Shown in pieces: positions 1 to 9,115 of a stretch of 64,000 nt of DNA; within the stretch, counting starts at the first letter, position 1; every line of letters starts with the position of its first letter. Both the position numbers and the translations under genes were made by a program. The notes beneath the pieces are model-generated. The model was not told the origin of the DNA, searched no databases, and saw only the letters and a program-made list of their open reading frames with translations. This stretch comes from Longimicrobium sp. (lineage in GTDB: Bacteria > Gemmatimonadota > Gemmatimonadetes > Longimicrobiales > Longimicrobiaceae), in assembly GCF_036388275.1 (NCBI RefSeq), contig NZ_DASVSF010000002.1, positions 62,001-126,000 of the forward strand, given 5' to 3'.

Positions 1-5
1 AGTAC

Positions 6-1430
<1,425 letters not shown>

Positions 1431-1435
1431 CGCCA

Positions 1436-2965
1436 GTGGATACCACCGCCTGCACCATCCTGCTGGTCGACGACGAGGAAGCCAACCTCGACCTGCTGGA
1501 GATCGTCCTTAAGCCCAAAGGCTACACCTCTCTGGTGCGGGTGAGCGATGCGCGGCAGGCGGTGGCGGAGTTCCGCCGCGCGAAGCCCGACCTGGTGCTG
1601 CTGGACCTTCACATGCCGCATCGCACCGGCTTCGAGGTGCTGACGGATCTGCAGGCCCTGGTGCCGGACGACGAGTACCTGCCGGTGATCGTCCTTACCG
1701 CCGACATCACCGCCGAGGCACGGGAGCGGGCGCTGGCCAGCGGCGCGCGCGACTTCGTCACCAAGCCGTTCGATCGCACCGAGGTCCTGCTGCGCGTCCG
1801 CAACCTCCTGCACACGCGCCTGCTGTACGGGCGGGAGCGGCGCGCGCGCGAAGCCGCGGAACAGGCCGCCGCCCGCGACCGCCTCCTGGCCGACGCCAGC
1901 CGGCTGCTCTCCGCCTCGTTCGACAACGGCACCGCCCTGGCGCAGCTCCGCGCGCTCCTGGCCGGCGGCTGGGGCGACATGTGCGTCGTGGATATCTCGG
2001 ACGAGGGCGCGGCGCCATCGAGCGCGGGGGAGCAGACGGGGCTGATTGGCAGGGAGGACGCGCGGGCCGCCCTCGGTCCCGGTATGTGGTCGTCGGCGTT
2101 GCGGGTGCCGCTGGCGGGGAGCGGGCCGTCCGTGGGATGGCTGGTCGTCGGGAGGACCGTGGAAAACGCGCCGTTCACGGAGGACGACCTGGCGCTGGCG
2201 GTGGAGCTGGGCCGCCGCGCCGGGCTGGCGGTGGAGAATGCGCGGGCTTTCCAGGCGGCGCAGAACGCGCTGGCCGCGCGCGACCAGGTACTGGCTGTGG
2301 TCGCGCACGACCTGCGCAGCCCGCTCACCGCCGTACGCTTCGAGGTAGAGATGCTGCGGCTGGACCCCGTCGGCCCATTGGCGCCTGAGGATGCGCAGAC
2401 GTTGGGCCGGGTGGAGCAGGCGGTCGGGCGGATGGACGCGCTGATCCAGGACCTGCTCGACGTGTCGCGCGCCAGCCGCGGCGTGCTGGCGCTGGACCGG
2501 CGACCGCTGGCCATGGGCCTGCTCATGGAGGAAGCCGCGGCGACGGTGCGGCCGCTGGTGGAAGCGCAGCGCCTGGAGTTCCGCGTTCACGGCCCGGCGC
2601 GCCTGCCCGTGCTGCAGGTGGACGGCGCGCGGGTGATCCAGGCGATCTCCAACCTGGTGGGGAACGCGGCCAAGTTCACCCGGCACCAGGGTCGGGTGAC
2701 GCTCGGTTGGGAGATGGTGGATGGTGCTCTGCGCATCTCCGTCACCGACGAGGGGCCGGGGATCGGCCCGGAGCAGGTGCAGCACATCTTCGGCGCGTTC
2801 TGGCAGGCGCGCCACGCGGACCGGCGCGGGCTGGGACTGGGCCTCGCCATCACCCGCGCCATCGCCGAAGCGCACGGGGGCCGCATCTGGGTGGAAAGCG
2901 AACCCGGCCACGGCGCCACCTTCTTCTTCACCCTCCCCGGTCCAGCGTCGGCTGGCGAGAGCTGA
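1436..2965 (+). CDS. Response regulator-histidine kinase fusion (REC-GAF-like-HisKA-HATPase)
   Basis: 509-residue protein with the receiver first. REC spans about residues 7-125: acidic VDDEEAN, phospho-Asp57 in LVLLDLHMP and Lys in FVTKPFD. A coiled linker and a GAF-like segment (about 140-275) follow, then HisKA with VVAHDLRSPLTA (His291) and HATPase (SNLVGNAAKF, DEGPGIGP, GLGLGLAI). No membrane segment is visible, so it should be cytoplasmic. The GTG start lies 5 nt after the previous stop, which suggests translational coupling and a two-step relay with that hybrid kinase. REC-first kinases usually receive phosphate from, or are gated by, a partner; that role is inferred here. Confidence 0.9.
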   Translation: MDTTACTILLVDDEEANLDLLEIVLKPKGYTSLVRVSDARQAVAEFRRAKPDLVLLDLHMPHRTGFEVLTDLQALVPDDEYLPVIVLTADITAEARERALASGARDFVTKPFDRTEVLLRVRNLLHTRLLYGRERRAREAAEQAAARDRLLADASRLLSASFDNGTALAQLRALLAGGWGDMCVVDISDEGAAPSSAGEQTGLIGREDARAALGPGMWSSALRVPLAGSGPSVGWLVVGRTVENAPFTEDDLALAVELGRRAGLAVENARAFQAAQNALAARDQVLAVVAHDLRSPLTAVRFEVEMLRLDPVGPLAPEDAQTLGRVEQAVGRMDALIQDLLDVSRASRGVLALDRRPLAMGLLMEEAAATVRPLVEAQRLEFRVHGPARLPVLQVDGARVIQAISNLVGNAAKFTRHQGRVTLGWEMVDGALRISVTDEGPGIGPEQVQHIFGAFWQARHADRRGLGLGLAITRAIAEAHGGRIWVESEPGHGATFFFTLPGPASAGES

Positions 2966-2985
2966 GGACCGCGATCAGCCTGGAA

Positions 2986-3228
2986 TCAGCGCCCGGAGCG
3001 CTCCGGCTCGTACACCTCGCCCTCCAGGTCTTCCAGCTTCTTCAGCACGTACCCGCGAGCATCCTGCACACCCTGGTTGTACACCACGGGCCCCAGCTCC
3101 GCGACGATGAAGTCCAGCAGCTCGTTCGCCCTGAAGTCGCTCAGGGGCTCGTCGAAGTTGTCGTCGAAGAACGTCTTGAGGGAGCGAACCAGCCGCACAC
3201 GCCGGTCATCAGCCAAACGAATCCGCAT
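2986..3228 (-). CDS. DUF2164 family protein
   Basis: 80-residue protein of unknown function. It matches the DUF2164 pattern by eye: basic N-terminus (MRIRLADDRR), FFDDNFDEPL, LLDFIVAELGPVVYNQG and DARGYV. The ATG at 3228 is chosen because the family homology begins there; an upstream in-frame start would add 19 residues of low-complexity sequence with no family resemblance. It is convergent with the kinase pair and separated from it by 20 nt. Members are small, single-domain and usually stand alone. No regulation is visible. Confidence 0.8.
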   Translation of the reverse strand: MRIRLADDRRVRLVRSLKTFFDDNFDEPLSDFRANELLDFIVAELGPVVYNQGVQDARGYVLKKLEDLEGEVYEPERSGR

Positions 3229-3322
3229 CGATAGCTCGCGAACAAGGTGAGTGGGAGGTCCGGGTAAAGCGTACCCCGGCCGCAATCACCCGGCAAGCGT
3301 ACGGAGGTTCCGCAGCCGAACC

Positions 3323-3351
3323 TTGACTAGGATAGTCAGGCGTATTTAAAT
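3323..3351 (+). promoter_or_regulatory. Promoter with overlapping operator for the DUF433/DUF5615 pair
   Basis: A sigma70-like promoter: -35 TTGACT at 3323-3328, a 17-nt spacer and -10 TTAAAT at 3346-3351. A perfect inverted repeat TGACTA-GGA-TAGTCA (3324-3338) overlaps the -35. This is the layout expected for autorepression by the downstream protein, which carries an N-terminal helix-turn-helix-like segment. The ribosome site GGAGG at 3363-3367 lies 7 nt before the ATG at 3375. The sequence elements are seen; their regulatory role is inferred. Confidence 0.7.
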
Positions 3352-3374
3352 TCATCCTCAACGGAGGATCATTT

Positions 3375-3989
3375 ATGAGCGCGACAGCCGAGCGTCGAAC
3401 TGAAAAGACCGTCACCGTGAACGAGGCTGCTTTCGCCGCCGGTGTAAGCGTCAAGACGGTGAACCAGGCCATCGACCGCAAGCACATCCGCACCCGTGAG
3501 CTGCGCAGGGCGACGGACCGGGCCAGCCGCGGCATCGGCGCGAGCGATGTCGTGTACCTGGCGGTCAGCCATGTGCTCGCACCCGAAGTGCGCGCGAAGC
3601 TGCATCGGTCGTTCCGCGGGAGATCTCTGGCCGAGCTTCCGCGCCAGTTTCAGACCGGCGTGGTTGTGCTGGACCTGGAGAATGCGATCAGGGAAGTGGA
3701 GGCGCGTCTCGAACTTCTAGCCAAGATCGACGAGAGGATCGAAACAGCTCCGGACGTACGCGGCGGGGAACCCGTGTTTCGCGGCACTCGCACGCCAGTG
3801 TTCGCCATCGCCCGGAAGGTGGAGTTGGGTTCCACCGTCGAGGAACTGGAAGAGGACTATCCACATTTGCAGCCGGCGGACCTTGAGCTCGCGACGCAAT
3901 ACGCCAGGCTCTATCCCCGGCGCGGCCGTCCCCGGGCCGAGTGGACGCGCGGGTTGAAACGGTTGTCGCGTGATCCAGTTCCTGATTGA
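3375..3989 (+). CDS. DUF433 antitoxin with N-terminal HTH-like extension
   Basis: 204-residue probable antitoxin. The C-terminal 75 residues or so are DUF433: APDVRGGEPVFRGTRTPV, then LGSTVEELEEDYPHL and ADLELATQYARLY. Typical DUF433 proteins are about 70-110 residues, so this one has an added N-terminal module. That module begins TVTVNEAAFAAGVSVKTVNQAID, resembling a MerR/excisionase-type helix-turn-helix, followed by a helical linker. The start ATG has a strong GGAGG site. The toxin-like gene overlaps its last 20 nt in another frame, typical of TA operons. The HTH probably binds the inverted repeat at 3324-3338. Family pairing is established knowledge; activity here is inferred. Confidence 0.87.
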   Translation: MSATAERRTEKTVTVNEAAFAAGVSVKTVNQAIDRKHIRTRELRRATDRASRGIGASDVVYLAVSHVLAPEVRAKLHRSFRGRSLAELPRQFQTGVVVLDLENAIREVEARLELLAKIDERIETAPDVRGGEPVFRGTRTPVFAIARKVELGSTVEELEEDYPHLQPADLELATQYARLYPRRGRPRAEWTRGLKRLSRDPVPD

Positions 3990-4341
3990 CGAGGACGTCA
4001 CGCCCAGGCTTCGCGACGTGGCAAACCGCCGCGGCTACAACGCGTACCACATCCAGCAGCTAGACTGGAAAGGGCGGCAGGATTTTCACATCCGCCGCCG
4101 TATGCTCGACGAAAACCTCACACTGGTCACCGGCAACTGGAAAGACTTCCGGCCGATGCTGCAGCGGGAAGAAGTTCATCCGGGCGCGATCTCCCTCCCC
4201 GACGTTCCCCGCGCGGACCAGATCCGGCTTTTCGAGGCCGCGCTGGATTTCATCGAGTCCAGCGATCCGCCACTGGATATGATCAACCTGGTGCTCGTGG
4301 TCGACGATCAGGGCAGCGTGGAGATGTTCGAGATCCCGTAA
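3970..4341 (+). CDS. DUF5615 PIN-like toxin-family protein
   Basis: 123-residue protein resembling the DUF5615 (Mut7-C/PIN-like) family that partners DUF433. It opens with IQFLIDEDVTPRL, whose acidic pair suits a PIN-like metal site, followed by YNAYHIQQLDW, the MLDENLTLVT strand and GNWKDF. In many relatives the last motif is T-x-D-x-D-F; here an Asn replaces the first Asp, so catalytic competence is uncertain. The GTG start lies inside the antitoxin gene (20-nt overlap). PIN-like toxins are usually RNases, but that activity has not been shown for this subfamily as far as I know. Confidence 0.83.
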   Translation: MIQFLIDEDVTPRLRDVANRRGYNAYHIQQLDWKGRQDFHIRRRMLDENLTLVTGNWKDFRPMLQREEVHPGAISLPDVPRADQIRLFEAALDFIESSDPPLDMINLVLVVDDQGSVEMFEIP

Positions 4342-4410
4342 ACGGTGCGTCCGGCTCATCCCGCGCTCCGCACTGAACGTGAGGTAATCGTCTTCACTCC
4401 AGCCGGACAG

Positions 4411-4443
4411 AAAAAAGGGCGCTCCCGTGAGGGAGCGCCCTTT
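4411..4443 (-). terminator. Rho-independent terminator (bidirectional, strongest on minus)
   Basis: A hairpin with arms AAAGGGCGCTCCC (4414-4426) and GGGAGCGCCCTTT (4431-4443) and a GTGA loop. On the minus strand it ends in a six-T run, serving the DUF3800 gene; on the plus strand only three Ts follow, possibly ending the toxin-antitoxin transcript. Confidence 0.85.
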
Positions 4444-4565
4444 CCAACCTGCGGCGCAATCAGCTAGCCGTGTTACGGGCAGAGCCCAGGGGCTCTTGTC
4501 GCCAACCGCATATGCCGCGGTTTCTCCCTTCAAGATATGCCTCCCCCGCCCCCCTGTCAACGCCC

Positions 4566-5217
4566 TCAGTAGTAGTGCACGGTGCCCCGCCCAGAGGTCG
4601 AACTCGCTCCGGATCTTCGCGGAGATCAGGTCGTACTCGGCGTGGACGCCCCGCTCCCACTTTCGGCTCACCGCCCAGCTGCAGTAGTCCGCCACCTGCA
4701 AGCACGGCTCGCTGTCCGCCGCCCACGAGGCGGTGTGATAGGTAGTGCCAGGGGCTACCTGCGCCACGACGTTCGTGACCGCCTGGTGCATCAGCTTCCG
4801 CTTCTTCCGGGTTCCGAGAGACGCACCCACGACGAACAGCTCGTCGGCGGGAGTGGACACCTTCCGGGCGAGGCGGCGCATGTGATAGTACCACGCGTAC
4901 TGGTAGAACGTCTCGTCGGAAACCCTGGTCTGCGGCTGCGCCTTGGATTTCTCCAGCAGCGTCACGTCCACGCGAAAGTCGTGGCGCCGCAGGAGATCGA
5001 ACACGCGCGCCCGCACGGGCAGCGTATCGCTCGTGGCGTGGAACTCGGACATGTGGCCATGTCCCTCCCACGCCAGTTCCCGCCGCAGGTCCAGGAGAGC
5101 GTTGCCGACCGTGTACTCACAGACGACCGTCGTCAGGATGAAGTAGCGGCTTGCGCCCGGCTTTCGGCTGAAGTCGAAGTTTCCGCTCTCGTCCGCGAAG
5201 ACGTGGATACGGGGCAT
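4566..5217 (-). pseudogene. DUF3800 family protein with C-terminal frameshift
   Basis: DUF3800 protein of unknown function, RNase H-fold-like and often found near mobile or defence genes. The start ATG at 5217 begins MPRIHVFADESGNFDF, with the family's N-terminal DESG signature, followed by a HMSEFHA segment and LQVADYCSWAVSRKWERG. Relatives usually end shortly after an EFDLW-type motif with a G-T-x-x-YY tail. Here EFDLWAG is followed in frame by unrelated sequence that runs on to about 4060, antisense to the toxin gene. Inserting one base in the G-run at about 4591-4594 gives GTVHYY and a stop at 4566. A true single-base deletion or a homopolymer sequencing error could explain this. Coordinates give the restored gene. 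Confidence 0.75.
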
Positions 5218-5453
5218 GGGATCTCGATCGGTGCGGTGGCCTCTCTGTTCACAATGTATACTTTGGATCGCCTGCGGCGGAAGGGCCATGTAGCGCACCC
5301 TCGGCGGCGTGGAGAGGTCCACGAACGAAGATGAATCGTTCTGCTCACGAGGAGCGGAGCGGGAACCGGTATTCTCCCGTCGTCGCCGACGAGGTCGGTC
5401 GCGACCACGACTCCCGATACCGATTCCTGGTCCCCTCTGTGAGGAGAACTTCC

Positions 5454-6956
5454 ATGAAGCTCAACACCCTGCGCCTGGCCGGCGTCCTGTGCACCCTGGC
5501 CGCCACCGCCTGCGCCGACAACGGCATCGTCACCCCCGACACCCCGGAGCTCACCAGCATCACGGTGGCCGCCGAGGAGAACCGCACCGAGCTGCCCGTC
5601 AACGGCAGCGTACAGCTCACCGCCACGGGCCGCGACCAGGACGGCGCCGAAATGCAGACGGGCCCGCTGGCCTGGAGCAGCGCCGACACCACCCGCGCCA
5701 GGATCGACGGACAGGGCGTGGTGACGGGCCGGGCCAACGGCACCGTGATCCTTACCGCCGCCAGCGCCACCGGTATCAAGGGCACGCTGACGCTCACCAT
5801 CCGCGGCGCCGTGCACCGCGGGCCGATCACGCAGAGCGAGACCTGGCGCGAGGCCGACAATCCGCACTACGTCACCGACGACGTGGTGGTGGCCGGCACC
5901 AGCTCGCCGCGGCTGACCATCGAGCCCGGCGTGGAGATCCGCTTCGCCGAGCGCGCCGCCCTCTTCATCGGCGGGGAGCAGCCGGGGAGGCTGACGGCCG
6001 ACGGCACGGCCGCGAAGAAGATCCGCTTCCTGGCCGACGCGGCATCGCCGGACAAGGGCCACTACTACGGCGTGTACTTCAATCGCCAGACGGGCGCCGG
6101 GTCCAGCATCCGCCACGCCGACTTCAACCACTGCGGCATCGAGCGGGGCCAGGTGAAGGTGGGCGCGGATGCGTGCATCGCGGCGGTGGAGCCCAACGTG
6201 GCGCCCACGATCGCCGACGTGACCATCCAGAACAGCGGCAGCAACGGCATCGTGATGATGGATGGCGGCGCGTTCGGCCCCGGCTCGGCCAACGTCAGCG
6301 TCAGCGGGGCCGAGCTCTTCCCGCTCGTCATCGAAGCCGACTTCGCCGGCACGCTCCCCGACGGCGGCACCTTCGCCAGCAACGGCACCAACCGCGTGCG
6401 CATCTTCTCCAACGAGCCGGTGACGCGCACGCAGACCTGGGCCAACCTGGGGATCGCCTACTCGATCAGCGGCGACCTGATGATCGGCGGCGGCAGCTCG
6501 CCGGTGCTCACCCTGGCGGACAGCGTGGTGCTGCGCATGGCATCCAGCGCCACGGTGTACGTGGGGAACTGGTCGGGGAACGGCGAGCCCGGCGGCCTCG
6601 TGGCGCTCGGCAGCCGCACGGAAACGGCGGCGGGACCGGTGGTCTTCACGCGCATCACCGCCGATTCGGACGCGCCGGGCAAGGGCTACTGGGACGGCAT
6701 CCTCTTCGCCCGCCAGGCGCTGGGCGGCAGCCGGCTGCGGAACGTGTCGGTGGAGTGGGCCGGCGGGAGCGACGGAGCCATCCTCACCCGCGGAGACCGG
6801 GGCGCGTTCATCACCGACAGCTTCATCACGGGCTCCGGCAGCTGCGGGATCTGGGTAGACCCGATGGGCACCACGCCTACGGACCTCTCGGCCGGCGCGC
6901 TGAACAACGTGTTCGTGGACAACGACGGCGCCGCCTTCTGCGTGGGCGACTTCTAA
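5454..6956 (+). CDS. Big2-domain lipoprotein with right-handed beta-helix-like repeats
   Basis: 500-residue secreted lipoprotein. The ATG at 5454 follows GAGGAG and starts MKLNTLRLAGVLCTLAATAC, a signal peptide ending in a lipobox with Cys20. Residues about 30-115 are a Big2-like Ig domain (LTSITVAAEENRTELPVNGS, ITLT-type strands, RIDGQGVVTGRANG). The rest resembles a parallel beta-helix with repeated WREADNPHYV / VAGTSSPRLTIEPGVEIRF-type units; a second set occurs near LMIGGGSSPVLTLADSVVL. Such proteins are usually surface-anchored adhesion or carbohydrate-contact proteins. No catalytic motif is visible. An upstream in-frame start would add 41 residues before the signal peptide and is rejected. 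Confidence 0.85.
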   Translation: MKLNTLRLAGVLCTLAATACADNGIVTPDTPELTSITVAAEENRTELPVNGSVQLTATGRDQDGAEMQTGPLAWSSADTTRARIDGQGVVTGRANGTVILTAASATGIKGTLTLTIRGAVHRGPITQSETWREADNPHYVTDDVVVAGTSSPRLTIEPGVEIRFAERAALFIGGEQPGRLTADGTAAKKIRFLADAASPDKGHYYGVYFNRQTGAGSSIRHADFNHCGIERGQVKVGADACIAAVEPNVAPTIADVTIQNSGSNGIVMMDGGAFGPGSANVSVSGAELFPLVIEADFAGTLPDGGTFASNGTNRVRIFSNEPVTRTQTWANLGIAYSISGDLMIGGGSSPVLTLADSVVLRMASSATVYVGNWSGNGEPGGLVALGSRTETAAGPVVFTRITADSDAPGKGYWDGILFARQALGGSRLRNVSVEWAGGSDGAILTRGDRGAFITDSFITGSGSCGIWVDPMGTTPTDLSAGALNNVFVDNDGAAFCVGDF

Positions 6957-7007
6957 CGGCACGCGGCGAGGGCCCGGCGGAGCGATCCTCCGGGACAGCA
7001 CAAAGAA

Positions 7008-7041
7008 GCGGGGCGCCGGATCGATGGATCCGGCGCCCCGC
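7008..7041. terminator. Strong hairpin between convergent genes
   Basis: Perfect 15-bp inverted repeat GCGGGGCGCCGGATC (7008-7022) / GATCCGGCGCCCCGC (7027-7041) with a GATG loop, between the lipoprotein stop and the zinc-ribbon stop. There is no T-run, so intrinsic termination is possible but not certain. Confidence 0.6.
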
Positions 7042-7066
7042 GCTGGCTTGGCCGTTCAGCCGCCGG

Positions 7067-7243
7067 TCAGGCGGAGCGGCCCTGCCAGGGGCAGCCGCGC
7101 TTGCTGCACACGAGCCGATGGCCGGCGAGGCCCCCGGCCTTTCCGAACGTTTCCTGCCGGAGCACGGCGTCGCCGCACACGGGGCATACGGTTCCCGTTC
7201 GCTCTCCCTGCTTGGGCTGGCGGAGTCCGGGTGTCTGCGTCAT
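7067..7243 (-). CDS. Small zinc-ribbon protein (58 aa)
   Basis: Short gene starting MTQTPGLRQPKQGERTG. It contains CPVCGD and later VCSKRGCPWQG, so two Cys pairs (C-x2-C and C-x4-C) could form a treble-clef or zinc-ribbon fold. Its ATG overlaps the stop of the upstream gene (ATGA, 7240-7243), a strong sign of coupled translation and support for its being real. It ends in GRSA. No specific family was recognised; small zinc ribbons may bind nucleic acid or proteins. Confidence 0.72.
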   Translation of the reverse strand: MTQTPGLRQPKQGERTGTVCPVCGDAVLRQETFGKAGGLAGHRLVCSKRGCPWQGRSA

Positions 7244-7452
7244 GCGGTGCTCCCGGGTGCGGCGTCCATGTGCATCTCCGCGCGCAGCTTGGCGAGCGCG
7301 TCCTCGGAGGTGGCCCCGATGGCGAAGCTCACCGGTCCGGGGAGGCCCATCATGTCACGGCCCGTGGCGTTCTCCGGCGGCTTGGTGCCGGTGTGCCAGG
7401 CGATCCACGTTCCGCCCGTGCCGGTGGTAAAGGTGATGTAGCCTTCGGTCAT
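7240..7452 (-). CDS. Hypothetical protein, 70 aa
   Basis: Begins MTEGYITFTTGTGGTWIAWH and continues with PGPVSFAIGATSEDALAKLRAEM. The pattern of beta strands followed by a helix (SEDALAKLRAEM) resembles HicB-like or other small antitoxin-like folds, but no family was recognised. It overlaps the zinc-ribbon gene by 4 nt, so the two form an operon; the 105-aa gene at 7502-7819 lies 49 nt upstream on the same strand. Confidence 0.62.
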   Translation of the reverse strand: MTEGYITFTTGTGGTWIAWHTGTKPPENATGRDMMGLPGPVSFAIGATSEDALAKLRAEMHMDAAPGSTA

Positions 7453-7501
7453 GCAGCTCCCGCGGGAGAAAGGGGGATGGCCCTTGCCGGCGCCCAGGCG
7501 C

Positions 7502-7819
7502 TTACGCGGAGCGAAGCGCCGTGCGGATGCGGCGGGCCACGCCCTGCAGGCGGCCGGCGGCCTGCGGATGCTGAAGGCTCGGCAGGAAGTGCACGTAGCT
7601 GCGGGCCTTGTTCAGCGCCTCGATGCGCTGCCTGCCGAAGCGGAGCTTCTCGCGGCGGATGCCGTCGCGGCACTGGTCCAGCAGCGTCCGCAGGGTCGCC
7701 AGCTTGGCGTCGCCGTCGGCGGCGGGGGCCTGGAGTTCCTGGCTGAGCTGGAGGGCCGTGTTGAGGCGGTCCGAGCTTTCGGCCGACATCACGGGACGCG
7801 GTTCGATGGGAGACGACAT
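7502..7819 (-). CDS. Hypothetical helical protein, 105 aa
   Basis: Begins MSSPIEPRPVMSAESSDRLN. Predicted almost wholly helical, with a basic centre (RREKLRFGRQRIEALNKARS) and a basic C-terminus. A start at the internal Met (7789) is also possible. It is probably the first gene of a minus-strand group with the 70-aa and zinc-ribbon genes. No domain was recognised. It is divergent from the PAS protein at 7955, and the 135-nt gap would hold both promoters. Confidence 0.6.
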   Translation of the reverse strand: MSSPIEPRPVMSAESSDRLNTALQLSQELQAPAADGDAKLATLRTLLDQCRDGIRREKLRFGRQRIEALNKARSYVHFLPSLQHPQAAGRLQGVARRIRTALRSA

Positions 7820-7954
7820 GAATCACTTGGGGCATGGGAATACTGCATGCTGCCCAGAGTGGGGAGTCATCCAGCCACTGTAGAACCCCACGGGGCCAGG
7901 AACGGTCCCCCGGTGGCCCACGAACCGGCCAGAAATTTGCCGAATGATGCCGTC

Positions 7955-8797
7955 ATGCACACTGACGCCGACGCACCCAGGGCCGACTCGGCCGATCGTC
8001 CGGGGCCGGGCCCCACCCGGCCCGACGCAACGAACGCCCCGGAACCTCCGTTCGCCCCGGAGGTTGCCCGGCCGCACGCCAGCGAAACGTCCGAGCGCCA
8101 GGCCGCGCTGGCCCGCGGGCGGGCGCGCCGGCTGCGTGCCGACGGCGAAGACGAGGCGACAGCTACGCGCCGAGCCATATGGGCGGCCAACCCCGCCTTC
8201 GCGGCGCTCGCCGACAACGTGCGCGACTACGCCATCTTCCTGCTGGACCGCGACGGCGTGATCCGTTTCTGGGGCGAGGGCGCGCACCTGATGAAGTGGT
8301 GGACCAAGGAAGAGGCCGAGGGCGCCCACCTTCGCTTCCTGTACCCCGACGGAGGGGCCGAGGACGGCACGGCCGAAGACCACCTGCGCGACGCCGAGAT
8401 GCACGGCGAGTCGGTGAGCGAGGGGTGCCGCGTGCGGCGCGACGGCTCCACGTTCCTGGCGGGCGTCACCCTCACGGCGCTGCGTGGTCCGGACGGCGAC
8501 CTCATCGGGTTCGCCAAGACCACGCGCGACCTCACGGCCCGGCGCGCCGCCGAGGCCGCGGTCGCCAGGGCAACCGCCGCGCATTCCGAGCGCGACGCCG
8601 CGCTGGAACTCGCGCGCGCGGCGCAGGAAGCGCGCGCCCGCGCCGAAGAAGCGGCCGAGTTCGCGCAGGAGCGCGCACGCGGCACGCACGAGTACATGAC
8701 GAAGGTGCTGGAGCCAGAGCTGGAGGCGGAACGCGCCCGGCGCGACACCGGCATGGAAGCCGGCCCCGCCGAGGCGCCGCCGGAGTCCGGCGGGTAG
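7955..8797 (+). CDS. PAS domain protein with C-terminal coiled coil, no kinase domain
   Basis: 280 residues from the ATG at 7955 (MHTDADAPRADSADRPGPGP). After a Pro/Ala-rich, basic N-terminus, a PAS domain spans about residues 85-195: DNVRDYAIFLLDRDGVIRFW, a WTKEEAEGAHLRFLYPD segment, then GCRVRRDGSTFLAGVTLTAL and GFAKTTRDLTARR, the usual PAC end. An Ala/Glu/Arg-rich coiled coil follows, and there is no HisKA, GGDEF or other output. It may act as a sensory adaptor, passing a signal by dimer rearrangement to a neighbouring kinase such as 9116-11170. The start is not certain. Confidence 0.78.
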   Translation: MHTDADAPRADSADRPGPGPTRPDATNAPEPPFAPEVARPHASETSERQAALARGRARRLRADGEDEATATRRAIWAANPAFAALADNVRDYAIFLLDRDGVIRFWGEGAHLMKWWTKEEAEGAHLRFLYPDGGAEDGTAEDHLRDAEMHGESVSEGCRVRRDGSTFLAGVTLTALRGPDGDLIGFAKTTRDLTARRAAEAAVARATAAHSERDAALELARAAQEARARAEEAAEFAQERARGTHEYMTKVLEPELEAERARRDTGMEAGPAEAPPESGG

Positions 8798-8824
8798 GAG
8801 CCTGTCGAGCGCCCGGAGAAGGAT

Positions 8825-9025
8825 CTATCGGCGCTGCAGGAGGTTGTCGATCTTCGTCCATTCCTGCATCAGGTCGGCGCGGTCGTCCGCGTCCAAGGCT
8901 TGGCCGCCGCCCGATCCGTCGCCCTCCTTCATCAGCTTCATCAGGCGGTCGCGCCGCTGCTCCAGCCTGGCGCGCTCCGCGTCGGTCAACGTGCTCGCGT
9001 CTGCCACTGCCTGCCTCCTGTCCAT
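8825..9025 (-). CDS. Hypothetical small helical protein, 66 aa
   Basis: MDRRQAVADASTLTDAERAR, then a helical charged stretch with a Gly-rich linker (EGDGSGGGQA) and DADDRADLMQEWTKIDNLLQ. No family was recognised. It lies 90 nt downstream of the hybrid kinase on the same strand, so it may be the last gene of that transcript. Codon use matches the neighbours. It is convergent with the PAS protein, 27 nt away. Confidence 0.55.
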   Translation of the reverse strand: MDRRQAVADASTLTDAERARLEQRRDRLMKLMKEGDGSGGGQALDADDRADLMQEWTKIDNLLQRR

Positions 9026-9115
9026 GGATTGCCGGGTACCTGCGCGTCCGGGCTGCGACCTTCGTGCCCGGCGGCCGGCGGCACCCCGGCCGGAGGCGCG
9101 GCGATCGGCTCCGTC

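Noticed and set aside
4060..4565. In-frame continuation of the DUF3800 gene through the terminator into the toxin's antisense strand
   Set aside because: It crosses a strong terminator, lacks family resemblance and is explained by a one-base frameshift near 4591-4594.
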